Below are positions 46,174-55,306 of a stretch of 64,000 bases of DNA, piece after piece. The stretch's first letter is position 1; each line of letters opens with the position of its first letter. The stretch is taken from assembly GCF_002246015.1 (NCBI RefSeq), contig NZ_NOLJ01000005.1, forward strand, positions 202,621 to 266,620. Reading direction: 5' to 3'. The stretch is from Nostoc sp. 'Peltigera membranacea cyanobiont' 210A. Lineage in GTDB: Bacteria > Cyanobacteriota > Cyanobacteriia > Cyanobacteriales > Nostocaceae. The notes under the pieces are model-generated. The model ran no database searches. It was not told the origin of the DNA and saw nothing but the letters and a program-made list of their open reading frames with translations. The translations under genes were made by a program, and so were the position numbers.

Positions 46174-48546
46174 ATGGCAGAAGAACCTACGTCTACCTTA
46201 ACTAAAAACTATGTCTCTACTGCCAATAGACTGTCAAGTAAACCAACAAAAGTGACTTCAACAGCATCTGCTCGCCACTCCCGGTGGATGGTTCGCTTAG
46301 GTCATCTACTGGCAGGTACTTGGGCAATTGGGGGCGCACTATTGAGCGCTTCTGGTGGGGAATTGGTTCAATTGATGGAAAATCAGGTGCTTTCTGGCTT
46401 TTTTCAACTGCGCGGGCCGATTGTGCCTCCAGAAGACATTGTAATTTTAGCAATAGACGATCAGTCAATATCGGTTCCCGAACAGTACTATAAAACAGAT
46501 CCAAAACAGTATGCCTACTTAGAAACACTGAAATCTTATCCTTTTAAACGGGCCGCATACTCCCAGGTAATCGCAAAATTAATCGAAGCAGGTGCCCGTG
46601 CTGTAGCATTAGATGTAGTTTTTGATACGGCAAGCAGCTATGGAGTTGCAGACGATCGCCAATTTCAGGCAGTATTGCAAAAATATGGCAATAAAGTTAC
46701 CTTAGCAGCCGTCTATGAAAATTCCCAGACGCACCAAGGGTCTTTTACGCAACTGACAGACCCACAACAAATGTTTCGTACAGGGTCAGTATCCATTGGT
46801 TCAGTTAATTTTCCTTTAGAAGTAGATGGAAAAGTTCATCGATTAGCGAGTGAGTTTCCCAAATTATTAGGTGAAGATAATCTATTTAGCAAAAAGCGAC
46901 TCTCTTTTGATGAAGCAGCCCTGAAGGCAGCACAAGTAAATTATCCCCGGACAAAGGGCGATCGCATTTATTTTTGGGGGCCTGCGGGTACATTTGAGCA
47001 AAAACCTTTTTGGCACGTACTCGACCCGGAAAACTGGAATACCTATTTGCAGCAAGGAAAGGTATTCAAAGACAAGATCGTGCTGATTGGTGCAACAGAT
47101 CAGTTACATAATGATTATTATCCAGTCGCTGGTAGTAATAGCACTGAACCGATGTCGGGCGTAGAAATTCACGCCAATGCGATCGCAACTTTGATGTTAG
47201 GGAAAGCGATCGCCCCAGGAATTAAGAGTCCACCATTGCAGGGTTTGTTTGTACTAATGCTAGTTGGCAGTTCAGCCTTGATGATTAGCAGACGCAAGCG
47301 TAGCATCCATAGATTTTTCTATAGCCTCGCCCTGTCTGGCGCTTGGGGAGGAATTAGTTATGGGTTATTTGTCTATGGTCAGTTAATTTTTCCCACTAGC
47401 GTACCAACGATCGCGATCGCCATGACCGGAATTTGCTATTTGGCAACCTCAGTCATCAGAGAAAGCATCAGAAAACGCCAATTAGTAGACATTTTTCAGA
47501 AGTATAAAACTTCACCCGTTGTCCAAGAGATTATCAGCCAACAAGATGACTTCCAACACCTAATTCAGCAACGAGATTTAGCCTTATCAGGAAAAGTTTT
47601 GGCTAGACGCTACAAAATTGTCAAAGTTCTCGGTTCCGGTGGATTTAGTGAAACCTATATTGCCGAAGATACCCAACGTCCTGGTAATCCGCGATGTGTT
47701 GTTAAACAACTAAAACCAGCCAACACCAAACCAGAAGGATTGCAACTTGCCAGACGTTTATTTCACTCAGAGGCACAAACACTAGAAAAATTGGGAAGGC
47801 ACGCTCAAATTCCTCAACTTTTGGCTTATTTTGAAGAAGATGAAGAATTTTATTTAGTCCAAGAACAGATAATTGGTCATCCTTTAAATCAAGAACTTCC
47901 AGCAGGTAGAGCAATTGGAGAAATTGCAGCGATCAAAATTATCAGGGACTTATTGCAAACATTAACATTTGTCCATGAAAACCACGTGATTCATCGGGAT
48001 ATTAAACCCAGTAATATCATCCGGCGACACTCAGACGGAAAACTGGTGTTGATTGACTTTGGAGCCGTTAAGGAAGTCGGCATCAAACAGCTAGATCGTC
48101 AAGAGTCAACCCCTTTCACCATTGGTATTGGTACTCAGGGTTACGCACCAAGCGAACAATGTTTTGGGCGTCCACAGTACAGTAGTGATATCTATGCAGT
48201 TGGCATGGTTGGGATTAAAGCCTTGACTGGTGTAGCACCCCGTGAGCTAGATAGAGATGCTGATGGGGAAATCAAATGGAGTGATGCCTACGGCGGTAAA
48301 CTACGCACTCAGGTAAGTCACTCCCTAGCTAAGATTCTCAGTAAAATGGTGCTGGATGACTTCAAAGAGCGATATCAGTCTGCATCAGAAGCTCTTAAGG
48401 ATCTTGAAGCTCTTAAAGCTGTTGACGATTTGGTAAATTCCCAACACAGAGACTATATTCCACAAGATGACTTATTAATGAATACTTTAGACGATTTAGG
48501 CATTCCCACAAAATCTTACTCAGAATCATCCTCAGAAAATCCTTGA
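46174..48546 (+). CDS. CHASE2-domain serine/threonine protein kinase
   Basis: 790 residues. One N-terminal membrane helix, an extracytoplasmic CHASE2 sensor (about 70-355, VILAIDDQSI, SGVEIHANAIATLMLGKAI), then three closely spaced membrane helices (about 365-435). The C-terminal kinase domain has a Gly loop LGSGGFSETY, Lys511 in CVVKQLKP, the HRD Asp609 in HRDIKPSN and IDFGAVKEV as the DFG motif. All key residues are there, so it should be active. CHASE2 kinases are common in Nostocales and sense an unknown extracellular signal. Confidence 0.93.
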   Translation: MAEEPTSTLTKNYVSTANRLSSKPTKVTSTASARHSRWMVRLGHLLAGTWAIGGALLSASGGELVQLMENQVLSGFFQLRGPIVPPEDIVILAIDDQSISVPEQYYKTDPKQYAYLETLKSYPFKRAAYSQVIAKLIEAGARAVALDVVFDTASSYGVADDRQFQAVLQKYGNKVTLAAVYENSQTHQGSFTQLTDPQQMFRTGSVSIGSVNFPLEVDGKVHRLASEFPKLLGEDNLFSKKRLSFDEAALKAAQVNYPRTKGDRIYFWGPAGTFEQKPFWHVLDPENWNTYLQQGKVFKDKIVLIGATDQLHNDYYPVAGSNSTEPMSGVEIHANAIATLMLGKAIAPGIKSPPLQGLFVLMLVGSSALMISRRKRSIHRFFYSLALSGAWGGISYGLFVYGQLIFPTSVPTIAIAMTGICYLATSVIRESIRKRQLVDIFQKYKTSPVVQEIISQQDDFQHLIQQRDLALSGKVLARRYKIVKVLGSGGFSETYIAEDTQRPGNPRCVVKQLKPANTKPEGLQLARRLFHSEAQTLEKLGRHAQIPQLLAYFEEDEEFYLVQEQIIGHPLNQELPAGRAIGEIAAIKIIRDLLQTLTFVHENHVIHRDIKPSNIIRRHSDGKLVLIDFGAVKEVGIKQLDRQESTPFTIGIGTQGYAPSEQCFGRPQYSSDIYAVGMVGIKALTGVAPRELDRDADGEIKWSDAYGGKLRTQVSHSLAKILSKMVLDDFKERYQSASEALKDLEALKAVDDLVNSQHRDYIPQDDLLMNTLDDLGIPTKSYSESSSENP

Positions 48547-48698
48547 GAAGGAATGCAGGGACAATATTTAGATATAAAAGGAACAGCGATCGCGCAATTC
48601 TTACTAAGCTATATTACATTGTGTTGACAAACAACGTATCTTGTTTATTTTGTAAGATTTAGAAGTGCGATCGCTGACGGTAAAATGTAGCCCATTGT

Positions 48699-48723
48699 AG
48701 AGACGGCGATTTATCGCGTCTCT
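48699..48723. terminator. hairpin between the kinase and the STAND gene
   Basis: AGAGACGGCGAT and ATCGCGTCTCT form a near-perfect stem (one bulged G). This repeat is common in cyanobacterial intergenic regions; a related partial copy lies near 63854-63880. It sits between two convergent genes and may terminate both. Confidence 0.6.
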
Positions 48724-48752
48724 CTAACCGGAAATGCGTTGTTTGCAGATAA

Positions 48753-51083
48753 TTATGGGCAATCAAGTAAAGTTTGCATCTCCTCTGCATCCCTTGTCAT
48801 TCCCAAACGCTCAAAACTATTAATAGCCTGAGTTGACAATTGGCAAGCTTTCTGGACACTTCCCCACCTTCTCTCCCAACGGGCTAGAGAACGTTGATAA
48901 CGAGCTAAACGCCGTTTATTATTGCTACTTTCGGCGACAGTTAAGCCTTTAATTAATAGCTTTTGAGCTTCATCGCGATCGCCTTGTTCAATGGCAATGT
49001 CAGCAAGCCAATTTTGAGCAGAATTAATCACCCGATGCCAATTAATTTTTTCTGCACTTTTCATTACATCTTGAAATAGCTTCTTTGTTAAAAAATATTC
49101 ACCTTCTGAATAAAAGATTTCAGCCCGATGATAAAGAACAGGAATAAAATAGCGGATGTGCTGTCGCTCGTCTAGATTTGCCTCAATCACTAATTTTTCT
49201 TCTACCATTAGCCAGTGGCGTGCATCTGTATAATTATTCTGTCTGATTCGCAGTCTAGCCATATTTTCGGCTAAGTCAGCTTGAACCCATGAATCTGCAT
49301 GGTCGCGTAAAACCCATGCTCGCTGCAATATTTCGTCTGCTTGCGTGAGACTTTGGGGTGAACAGTCCCGAATTAGCAGCCAGGTTTTGCGGATCATAAA
49401 TTTTACTAAAGATGACCATTCACCACGTCGTTCTGATTGTTCTATCAGCCATTGCAACCAATCAAGGCGATCGTCCCAATAAGCATAGAGATTGGCGTAG
49501 TGGTTCAACAGCAACCACAAATCCCTAACTTCTGCATAATGGTCTTGGTTTTTACACCAATAAAGTACTGCCCGTAGATTTCCTTCCTCTTCCTTTAACC
49601 TGTTGTAATGTATCCATTTTTCCCAATCTTCTCCGCCGTAACTGTAAGCAAAATCTAGATACCATTTCACCCAACGCATCCGTGCTTCCCTCTCAAAATC
49701 TGGGTAAGCAGCTAATTGTGCTAAGGCATACTCACGAGTCAGAGAGAGCATCTCATATCGCTTAGTCTCTGGGTTCAAATTCACTAACGAGAGTTGCTGC
49801 AAACGTACCAAGCCATTACTGACAGAATCAGGATCGGATGTCAGCCCAGCAACTTCAGCTACAGCAGCTTGAATAGGAGCGTCAGGAAAAATCGCCAGTG
49901 ACATGAGTAACTTGTGTGGTGGCTGTCCCTTTGTACCTTGCACAGATTGATCAAAGCAAAAACGAGCCACATCGCCTTTAGCGGAGGCTAACTGCTCCAA
50001 TACAAAGTTCAAAGGGTAGCCACTAGAAACTTGACCAAGTGCGTAGACAATAGCGAGAGGGATTCCCCCAGTGCGATCGTAGAGCAAGCTAGAGTCTTTA
50101 TCCTGGATAGTTATACCTTTTTCTTCAGCTTGTTGCTGAATCAACTGCAAACCATCATTCAGGGGCAAGTTTCGCAGACTGATTGGCAGCAGGGCAATTC
50201 GTTCGCGGGTAGTAATTACTACTTTGACACAAATGGGTAAATTGTATAGAAATTCTATAACCTCATCCCTGTCCTCTATAGTTTCCATATTGTCCACAAT
50301 CAGAAGCGTTCGCTGTTTAGAAAGACATTGGCGTACACGCTCAAATTGGTCATTGGGAGGAGATTGAATAATTGTAGAGTCGTTTAAGGCATTGGCAATC
50401 ACCCGAAAAATCTCGCGCAGGTTACGCTGTCCCTGCTGCCTTTGCAAAATCATATCGGGAATCAGTTCTTGTTGTTTAGCTGAAGTGAAAATAATTGCAT
50501 CAAATTTAGGTGCATCAGAACTATTTTCGTTACTAGCTTCTAAACACAAGTAAGCAGCTGCTAACACCAGCGCCGTTTTCCCTACACCACCAATGCCATG
50601 TACTGTAATCATGTGAGCGCCATGTATCGGCAAAAGCCTTTCCAGTAGCTTTTTCATATCTGCCTCGCGCCCAATAAATTCTGTGTAGGTTGGTGATGGC
50701 AGATTGTGGGGAATAGAGGCGCTTTCGGTACTAGATGCAGCAACACCTCTGCGATATCCATACATCTCAAGAATGTAAATAAGGTTGCTTGATCTGACGC
50801 TGTTATCGGGTTCTCCTGTCAAAGTTTCAATATCTCGATAGATATTGCTCAATACCACTCTTACACCAGCGTTATCTCTGTACAAGTCCTGACTTATCTT
50901 TGTCAAGCTATACCCACATAGCAACCCAAGTAACAGGTCTTTTTTAGAATTTTGCCTGTATCGCTCTTGAATTTTAGACTCCAAGTCAGTCAGTAAACGA
51001 TCTATATCCCAATCCTGTAAAACCTTTTGATACCAAGCTTTAGACAGATTCCCACGCTCTGACTGATCTGACATAAATATCAC
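48753..51083 (-). CDS. NB-ARC STAND NTPase with N-terminal HTH-like and C-terminal TPR-like region
   Basis: 776 residues. An N-terminal helical domain (about 1-115; KDLLLGLLCGYSLTKISQDL, YRDNAGVRVVLSNIYRDIET) is typical of STAND proteins in cyanobacteria. It is followed by Walker A HGIGGVGKTALVLAAAYL, Walker B RTLLIVDNMETIEDRDEVI and sensor VVITTRERIALLPISLRNL. The C-terminal half (from about 430) consists of helical TPR-like repeats. Such proteins work as ligand-triggered switches; the output is unknown. Confidence 0.88.
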   Translation of the reverse strand: MIFMSDQSERGNLSKAWYQKVLQDWDIDRLLTDLESKIQERYRQNSKKDLLLGLLCGYSLTKISQDLYRDNAGVRVVLSNIYRDIETLTGEPDNSVRSSNLIYILEMYGYRRGVAASSTESASIPHNLPSPTYTEFIGREADMKKLLERLLPIHGAHMITVHGIGGVGKTALVLAAAYLCLEASNENSSDAPKFDAIIFTSAKQQELIPDMILQRQQGQRNLREIFRVIANALNDSTIIQSPPNDQFERVRQCLSKQRTLLIVDNMETIEDRDEVIEFLYNLPICVKVVITTRERIALLPISLRNLPLNDGLQLIQQQAEEKGITIQDKDSSLLYDRTGGIPLAIVYALGQVSSGYPLNFVLEQLASAKGDVARFCFDQSVQGTKGQPPHKLLMSLAIFPDAPIQAAVAEVAGLTSDPDSVSNGLVRLQQLSLVNLNPETKRYEMLSLTREYALAQLAAYPDFEREARMRWVKWYLDFAYSYGGEDWEKWIHYNRLKEEEGNLRAVLYWCKNQDHYAEVRDLWLLLNHYANLYAYWDDRLDWLQWLIEQSERRGEWSSLVKFMIRKTWLLIRDCSPQSLTQADEILQRAWVLRDHADSWVQADLAENMARLRIRQNNYTDARHWLMVEEKLVIEANLDERQHIRYFIPVLYHRAEIFYSEGEYFLTKKLFQDVMKSAEKINWHRVINSAQNWLADIAIEQGDRDEAQKLLIKGLTVAESSNNKRRLARYQRSLARWERRWGSVQKACQLSTQAINSFERLGMTRDAEEMQTLLDCP

Positions 51084-51338
51084 CCTATTAGTTTTGTTGT
51101 TAAATGTTGGTTAGCAACATTTTAACTAACAAAACTTTTACCATGTTGTATTAATAATTTTTCAATAACAAATTTTTAACATTATTAATTACGCTATTTA
51201 GGGTCAATTTAGTAGGCTAATTACTAAGTTCATCATTGTTGGTAACAGGCTGCATCCAAATGGAACATCTATCCTGACAACCAACGAAAAACTCTGGCTG
51301 AATTATCGTTTTCACTTCTGACAACAAAGGAGTACTGA

Positions 51339-52184
51339 ATGAATAAACTAATTCAAACTGTAAGTATCTTGGTTGGTCTAAAACAAGCTCGACTTTATTT
51401 TCCTGAAGAAAAACAAGTCTGTGTCTTTAATAAACTTCCGACACTTTACCGTGAGTTTACACCAAAGTCTGTACAAGAATCAATCAACGAATTGCAAGAG
51501 CGATTAAAAACTCAAGGTTTACTTGCAGAGATTACTGGTAAATTTGACTTAGAGACAGACGAGGCAGTACAAGAATTTCAAAAAAGAAATAATCTTTTAG
51601 CAGATGGAGTGGTTGGCCCACTGACATGGGCTTGCCTTTTGTACCCAAAACTTTCTCGGAGTCAAAAAATTAAGTCCCCAGAATTAAGGAAGGCGGTTAA
51701 GGAACTGCAAACTATCCTTTATGATGAAGGCTTTTTGAAAAAAGAACCTACGAGCTATTTTGACAGTGCAACAGAAAGAGCAGTGAAACGCTTTCAAAGA
51801 GTTTATGGATTGAAGAATGATGGCATTGTTGGGGCAGCGACTTGGGCAGTATTGCTGGGAATGCGACAAAAAATTGATAAAAGCTTTCCGAGGTTAATTT
51901 ATTTTTTGTCGCCGCAATCATGGTTTTTATGGGAGCAATTTTTGATGATTTGTTGCATCCTATTGGGTATTTATTATAGTCCTATACCAGGTCAGACTCC
52001 TAAATTCACTACTGCTTTAGCAACTGCCTATGGACTCACCTGTATAGTACCTTTTTTGTTAGAAAATTTACCGATGAAGCCTTCACTCAAGCCTAGCTTA
52101 TCTATCTTGCAATATGCTCCTTATGTGTTAACTGGTATCTTTTGGAAACCAATTATAAATTTCTTGGGGCAATTGTTTAATTAA
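51339..52184 (+). CDS. peptidoglycan-binding protein with C-terminal membrane segments
   Basis: 281 residues. Two PG_binding_1 domains (about 43-105 and 115-175), each with the A-V-x-x-F-Q-x-x-x-x-L-x-x-D-G-x-V-G-x-x-T-W signature: AVQEFQKRNNLLADGVVGPL, then AVKRFQRVYGLKNDGIVGAA. The C-terminal third has two to three hydrophobic segments (LMICCILLGIYYS, ALATAYGLTCIVPFLL). It lacks a clear signal peptide. It may tether wall and membrane. A GGAG lies before the start. Confidence 0.85.
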   Translation: MNKLIQTVSILVGLKQARLYFPEEKQVCVFNKLPTLYREFTPKSVQESINELQERLKTQGLLAEITGKFDLETDEAVQEFQKRNNLLADGVVGPLTWACLLYPKLSRSQKIKSPELRKAVKELQTILYDEGFLKKEPTSYFDSATERAVKRFQRVYGLKNDGIVGAATWAVLLGMRQKIDKSFPRLIYFLSPQSWFLWEQFLMICCILLGIYYSPIPGQTPKFTTALATAYGLTCIVPFLLENLPMKPSLKPSLSILQYAPYVLTGIFWKPIINFLGQLFN

Positions 52185-52281
52185 TCATTCGGGAGTTGCA
52201 TAATTGATGAGCAATCAAATTTTTGCGTTGTGCTTGTAAAAAATTGCGATCGCTTCCGTCCGAGCGTAGGCGATCGCACTT

Positions 52282-52941
52282 CTACGCAGCAACTGCACTG
52301 AAGAAAAAATTCAGCCGATTAAGCCATTGATGCCAGACATGAATTAGCCTTGCACGATCAAATTCAAAAATCTCTGCTTCTTCACCTGGCAAGGCTACGA
52401 CAATGAGAGCATGGTTAATTTTGCAGTTAAAGAGGCGATCGCTATAATACCGATTTATCGCACCACCATAAGCAGCTAGTTGTAAAGGCTTGTCATAAAG
52501 CTTATCAATTCTCAGTTTTGGTTCCTCGGCTGTAGTCCATTCAATTAAATGCGGAACACCTTGGTAACGTGCAACTAAATCAACTTTCCCGGCGTAAAGT
52601 TCCTGATAGTTAGGCACAAGTTGCTCAACCAGTTGAACATCGCTAAGTTGGTTTAGCACAGATTGAACACTATCCCAGTAAGGCTGAATCAGGCTGTTGT
52701 CAGGTTTGGGCGAGTAACCTTGCAGGTGTTCTTTAAGCAACTGGTGCAAGGCATTTCCTCGGTGACGGCTGTTAGCAGCAATTCGATTTGCCTCTGCATC
52801 GCCAACTTTATTACGCCAATGGGAAAGGGCGGCTAGAGACTTTGGTGGCTGTGTCGCTTTTAAAACTGTGGTGACAGCAGGAAGAAGAACGCCATTATTA
52901 CCTTGATAGTAGCATCGTCCGTTGATGTAGGTAGATTTCAT
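52282..52941 (-). CDS. PD-(D/E)XK-fold RecB-like nuclease, likely lacking the catalytic lysine
   Basis: 219 residues. AGKVDLVARYQGVPHLIEWT and QLAAYGGAINRYY are typical of the RecB/MGME1-like exonuclease core (D, then E-x-K, then the Q motif). In place of the usual D/E-x-K the sequence has E-W-T (IEWTTAE), so the Lys is replaced by Thr. RGNALHQLLKEHL carries the conserved His seen in this family. It is probably an inactive or shifted-active-site form. Alone on its strand. Confidence 0.75.
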   Translation of the reverse strand: MKSTYINGRCYYQGNNGVLLPAVTTVLKATQPPKSLAALSHWRNKVGDAEANRIAANSRHRGNALHQLLKEHLQGYSPKPDNSLIQPYWDSVQSVLNQLSDVQLVEQLVPNYQELYAGKVDLVARYQGVPHLIEWTTAEEPKLRIDKLYDKPLQLAAYGGAINRYYSDRLFNCKINHALIVVALPGEEAEIFEFDRARLIHVWHQWLNRLNFFFSAVAA

Positions 52942-53093
52942 AAGTGTTGTGAATGACTACATCAACTAGCTTCGAGGGTTGGTGTATAAGATTGAGTAGG
53001 GGTAAAGTTCTTGAAATGCGTGATTTTGGGTATTAGTTAGGTAGGATTTTCAATTTCAGTGGTTCAAGTAGACACAGGCTGTGTGGTTAGACT

Positions 53094-55001
53094 ATGGCAA
53101 TGAAATCTCTGCGAGTATCTCCAGAAAAGTTAGAAAAGGTAAAAAGAGCTTTTGAACGCACTGGTTTAACGCAAAATGAATTTGCAAGCGAGGTGGATTT
53201 AAGGACTCGTCAGCCAATTGGAAACTTCCTGGCAGGAAAACCTGTTAAACATCAAGTTTTCAAGGAAATTTGCTTTAAGTTGGATCTGGATTGGCAAGAA
53301 GTAGCCGATTTATCTCAAGACACTCAACCTGAAACAGAGCAGTTTCAAGGCACGACATCTGAAAATCCTAATTTTGTTGGGCGTGAGGATGCGATCGCAC
53401 ACCTCAACAACCTTGTTAACAAAGGTGCAAAAGTTATCTTAATACAGGCAGAGGGTGGTGTAGGCAAAACTAAGTTAGCTAAAAAATGGTTTGAGCGCCA
53501 AGGTTTAAAAATGTTGGAACTAAGTTTTCCAACGATGCTGGAGCAACTTAAAAGTGAGCTTCATACTCAAAAAATTGGCTTTTTAATTAATAACTTAGAA
53601 TCATCGCTTATAAATGGTCAATTCATAGAATCACATCAAATCGACTATGTAGAACTATTAAAATCGTTAGCTGATACTAGTGTAAAATCAATTACATTTA
53701 TTACAAGCCGTGAGCCACTGCATGATGATAGATTAAAATCAGAGGATATTAAATCTTATCACTTGGAAGGTTTGAAAGTAGATGCATGGAAAGATTTTTT
53801 TAAAATTAATAATATCAATATAGATATAGATGCTATTAGTGAGATTAACCAAGCCTATGGTGGAAATGCTGAGGCTATGTCTCTTATTTGTGCTGATATT
53901 AAAGGTGAGGAATTCAAAGGTGATTTAAATGCATATTGGCAGAAATACAAAAATGATTTATTAATAAATGCAAAGTTAGAAAATCTTGTTAAACGTCAGT
54001 TTGATAAACTTAAACGAGATAATGCCCAAGCCTATAAACTTTTATGTAGATTAGGGTGTTACCGTTATCAATATATTTCTGTAATATCTGAAAAAGGAGT
54101 TTTTTGCTTACTTTGGGATGAGCGAAATAAAGGACGATTTATCAGGGATTTAAAAAACAGGGCTTTAGTGAAGTTTAGCAGTGAAGGATACTATTTATAT
54201 GAGGTTATCCGCCAAGAAGCGATAGAAAGACTTAAATTAACAAATGATTGGAAACAATGTCACGCTGAAGCCGGAATATTTTTATCTACATTAATATCTA
54301 ATAACTGTCAAACAATTATCCCAAAAATTAATTGTACGAAAGTCAATGATGCTCAAGAACAAATGTATCTAAATATAGAAAGTGCAGAAACAGCAGTAAA
54401 ACAAGAACTTACTAAACAGGAAATAATGGCTTTAGAAGTTGTTTATCATGCTATGGAATTTTATGGGTCAGATTCTTTTGAAGAGTTAAGAAAAGACCCA
54501 AAAGTATTAGATAATCCTTTCTTGAAAACTATCAGAAATATGGTTTTTGAATATGTTGATTGTTATAGTAACTTAGGTATAGTACTTTATCAATTTGCAT
54601 TAAGTACACAAGTATTAGCAATAATCGATGACAGAGAAGGAAATTTTGTAGCAAGTAGCAAGGAATTTGAGTATTACCAAAGAAGTTTGAAAGTAAGTCA
54701 ATGTTTTTTTCAAACAGCTTTGCTGATAGCGACGAGAGTTAAAGAGGATAAATTAATGATTAATTTACTTCGCTCGTTAGCTGAATGTCAGGATTATACG
54801 GGAATATTTATACATCAAATTACAAAAATTAACGAAAGTAAAGAAGCTTTTGATCAAATCAAAGTAAACTTAGAAAAAGCAGTACAAATATTTGATAAGC
54901 TGTCATTTGAGCAACAAATTGATGAGGTAAAACAAGCAATTCATAGTCTAAAAACAAATGAAGAATATTACACTACATTCATAGCAACATTTTTGACTTA
55001 A
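53094..55001 (+). CDS. HTH-STAND NTPase (NB-ARC-like)
   Basis: 635 residues. N-terminal XRE-like helix-turn-helix (about 1-75; AFERTGLTQNEFASEVDLRT, FLAGKPVKHQVFKEICFKLD), then NPNFVGREDAIAHLNNL and Walker A AEGGVGKTKLAKKW (about 119-132). The expected Walker B Asp reads FLINNLESSL, with Asn in place of the first Asp. The sensor (SITFITSREPL) and a helical C-terminal part follow. AT-rich after residue 170. It may be a regulator or immune-type NTPase; its target is unknown. The Ro60 locus follows in opposite orientation. Confidence 0.85.
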   Translation: MAMKSLRVSPEKLEKVKRAFERTGLTQNEFASEVDLRTRQPIGNFLAGKPVKHQVFKEICFKLDLDWQEVADLSQDTQPETEQFQGTTSENPNFVGREDAIAHLNNLVNKGAKVILIQAEGGVGKTKLAKKWFERQGLKMLELSFPTMLEQLKSELHTQKIGFLINNLESSLINGQFIESHQIDYVELLKSLADTSVKSITFITSREPLHDDRLKSEDIKSYHLEGLKVDAWKDFFKINNINIDIDAISEINQAYGGNAEAMSLICADIKGEEFKGDLNAYWQKYKNDLLINAKLENLVKRQFDKLKRDNAQAYKLLCRLGCYRYQYISVISEKGVFCLLWDERNKGRFIRDLKNRALVKFSSEGYYLYEVIRQEAIERLKLTNDWKQCHAEAGIFLSTLISNNCQTIIPKINCTKVNDAQEQMYLNIESAETAVKQELTKQEIMALEVVYHAMEFYGSDSFEELRKDPKVLDNPFLKTIRNMVFEYVDCYSNLGIVLYQFALSTQVLAIIDDREGNFVASSKEFEYYQRSLKVSQCFFQTALLIATRVKEDKLMINLLRSLAECQDYTGIFIHQITKINESKEAFDQIKVNLEKAVQIFDKLSFEQQIDEVKQAIHSLKTNEEYYTTFIATFLT

Positions 55002-55150
55002 TTAGCAGATTTTTAACTGACAAGTTTGAAAAATGCGATCGCACATCGAAGACACCCTACTCTTACCCATCGCTGAAATAGAAAAACGACCATTCAAAAA
55101 TTAAATCGCCTTCTTCTTTGTGCCCTTACGTAAGGTAAAAATCAAACAAA

Positions 55151-55258
55151 GGCGGGTGCGGGGATTGAACCCGCTAATCCCCACAATGGTGGAGACGTAA
55201 CCGATAACCCTAAATTCTTCGTCCCCGAAAGGCAAGTTGCGAACAAGGATAACCCGCC
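55151..55258 (-). ncRNA. Y RNA-like RNA with tRNA acceptor and T arm (downstream copy E)
   Basis: 108 nt. GGCGGGT (5', 55258) pairs perfectly with ACCCGCC (3', 55151) as a 7-bp acceptor, and GCGGG-TTCAATC-CCCGC is a perfect T arm. There is no D arm. In its place are the sequences TATCCTTGTTC, ACTTGCCTTTC, GGGGACGAAG and TTTAGGGTTATCG, a diverged copy of the Y-type core in RNAs A-C. A stem of 7 bp (TCTCCAC-CATT-GTGGGGA) replaces the anticodon arm. It lies 48 nt downstream of the Ro60 gene on the same strand; the weak T-rich tail TTTGTTTGATTTTT ends it. The structure is closest to published tRNA-mimic bacterial Y RNAs. Confidence 0.85.
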
Positions 55259-55266
55259 ATGAAGCA

Positions 55267-55299
55267 TGAAGGATAAAGTTTTTCATCCTTTACCCTTCA
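55267..55299 (-). promoter_or_regulatory. strong hairpin between Ro60 stop and RNA E
   Basis: TGAAGGGTAAAG and CTTTATCCTTCA pair over 12 positions (one G-T) with a 9-nt loop. It begins 8 nt after the Ro60 stop and has no T-run. It may protect the mRNA 3' end or serve as a processing site that frees RNA E. Confidence 0.65.
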
Positions 55300-55306
55300 G
55301 CAATAT

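Noticed and set aside
55101..55286. 61-codon minus frame over RNA E
   Set aside because: It is antisense-like reading through a structured RNA, without homology or a start signal.
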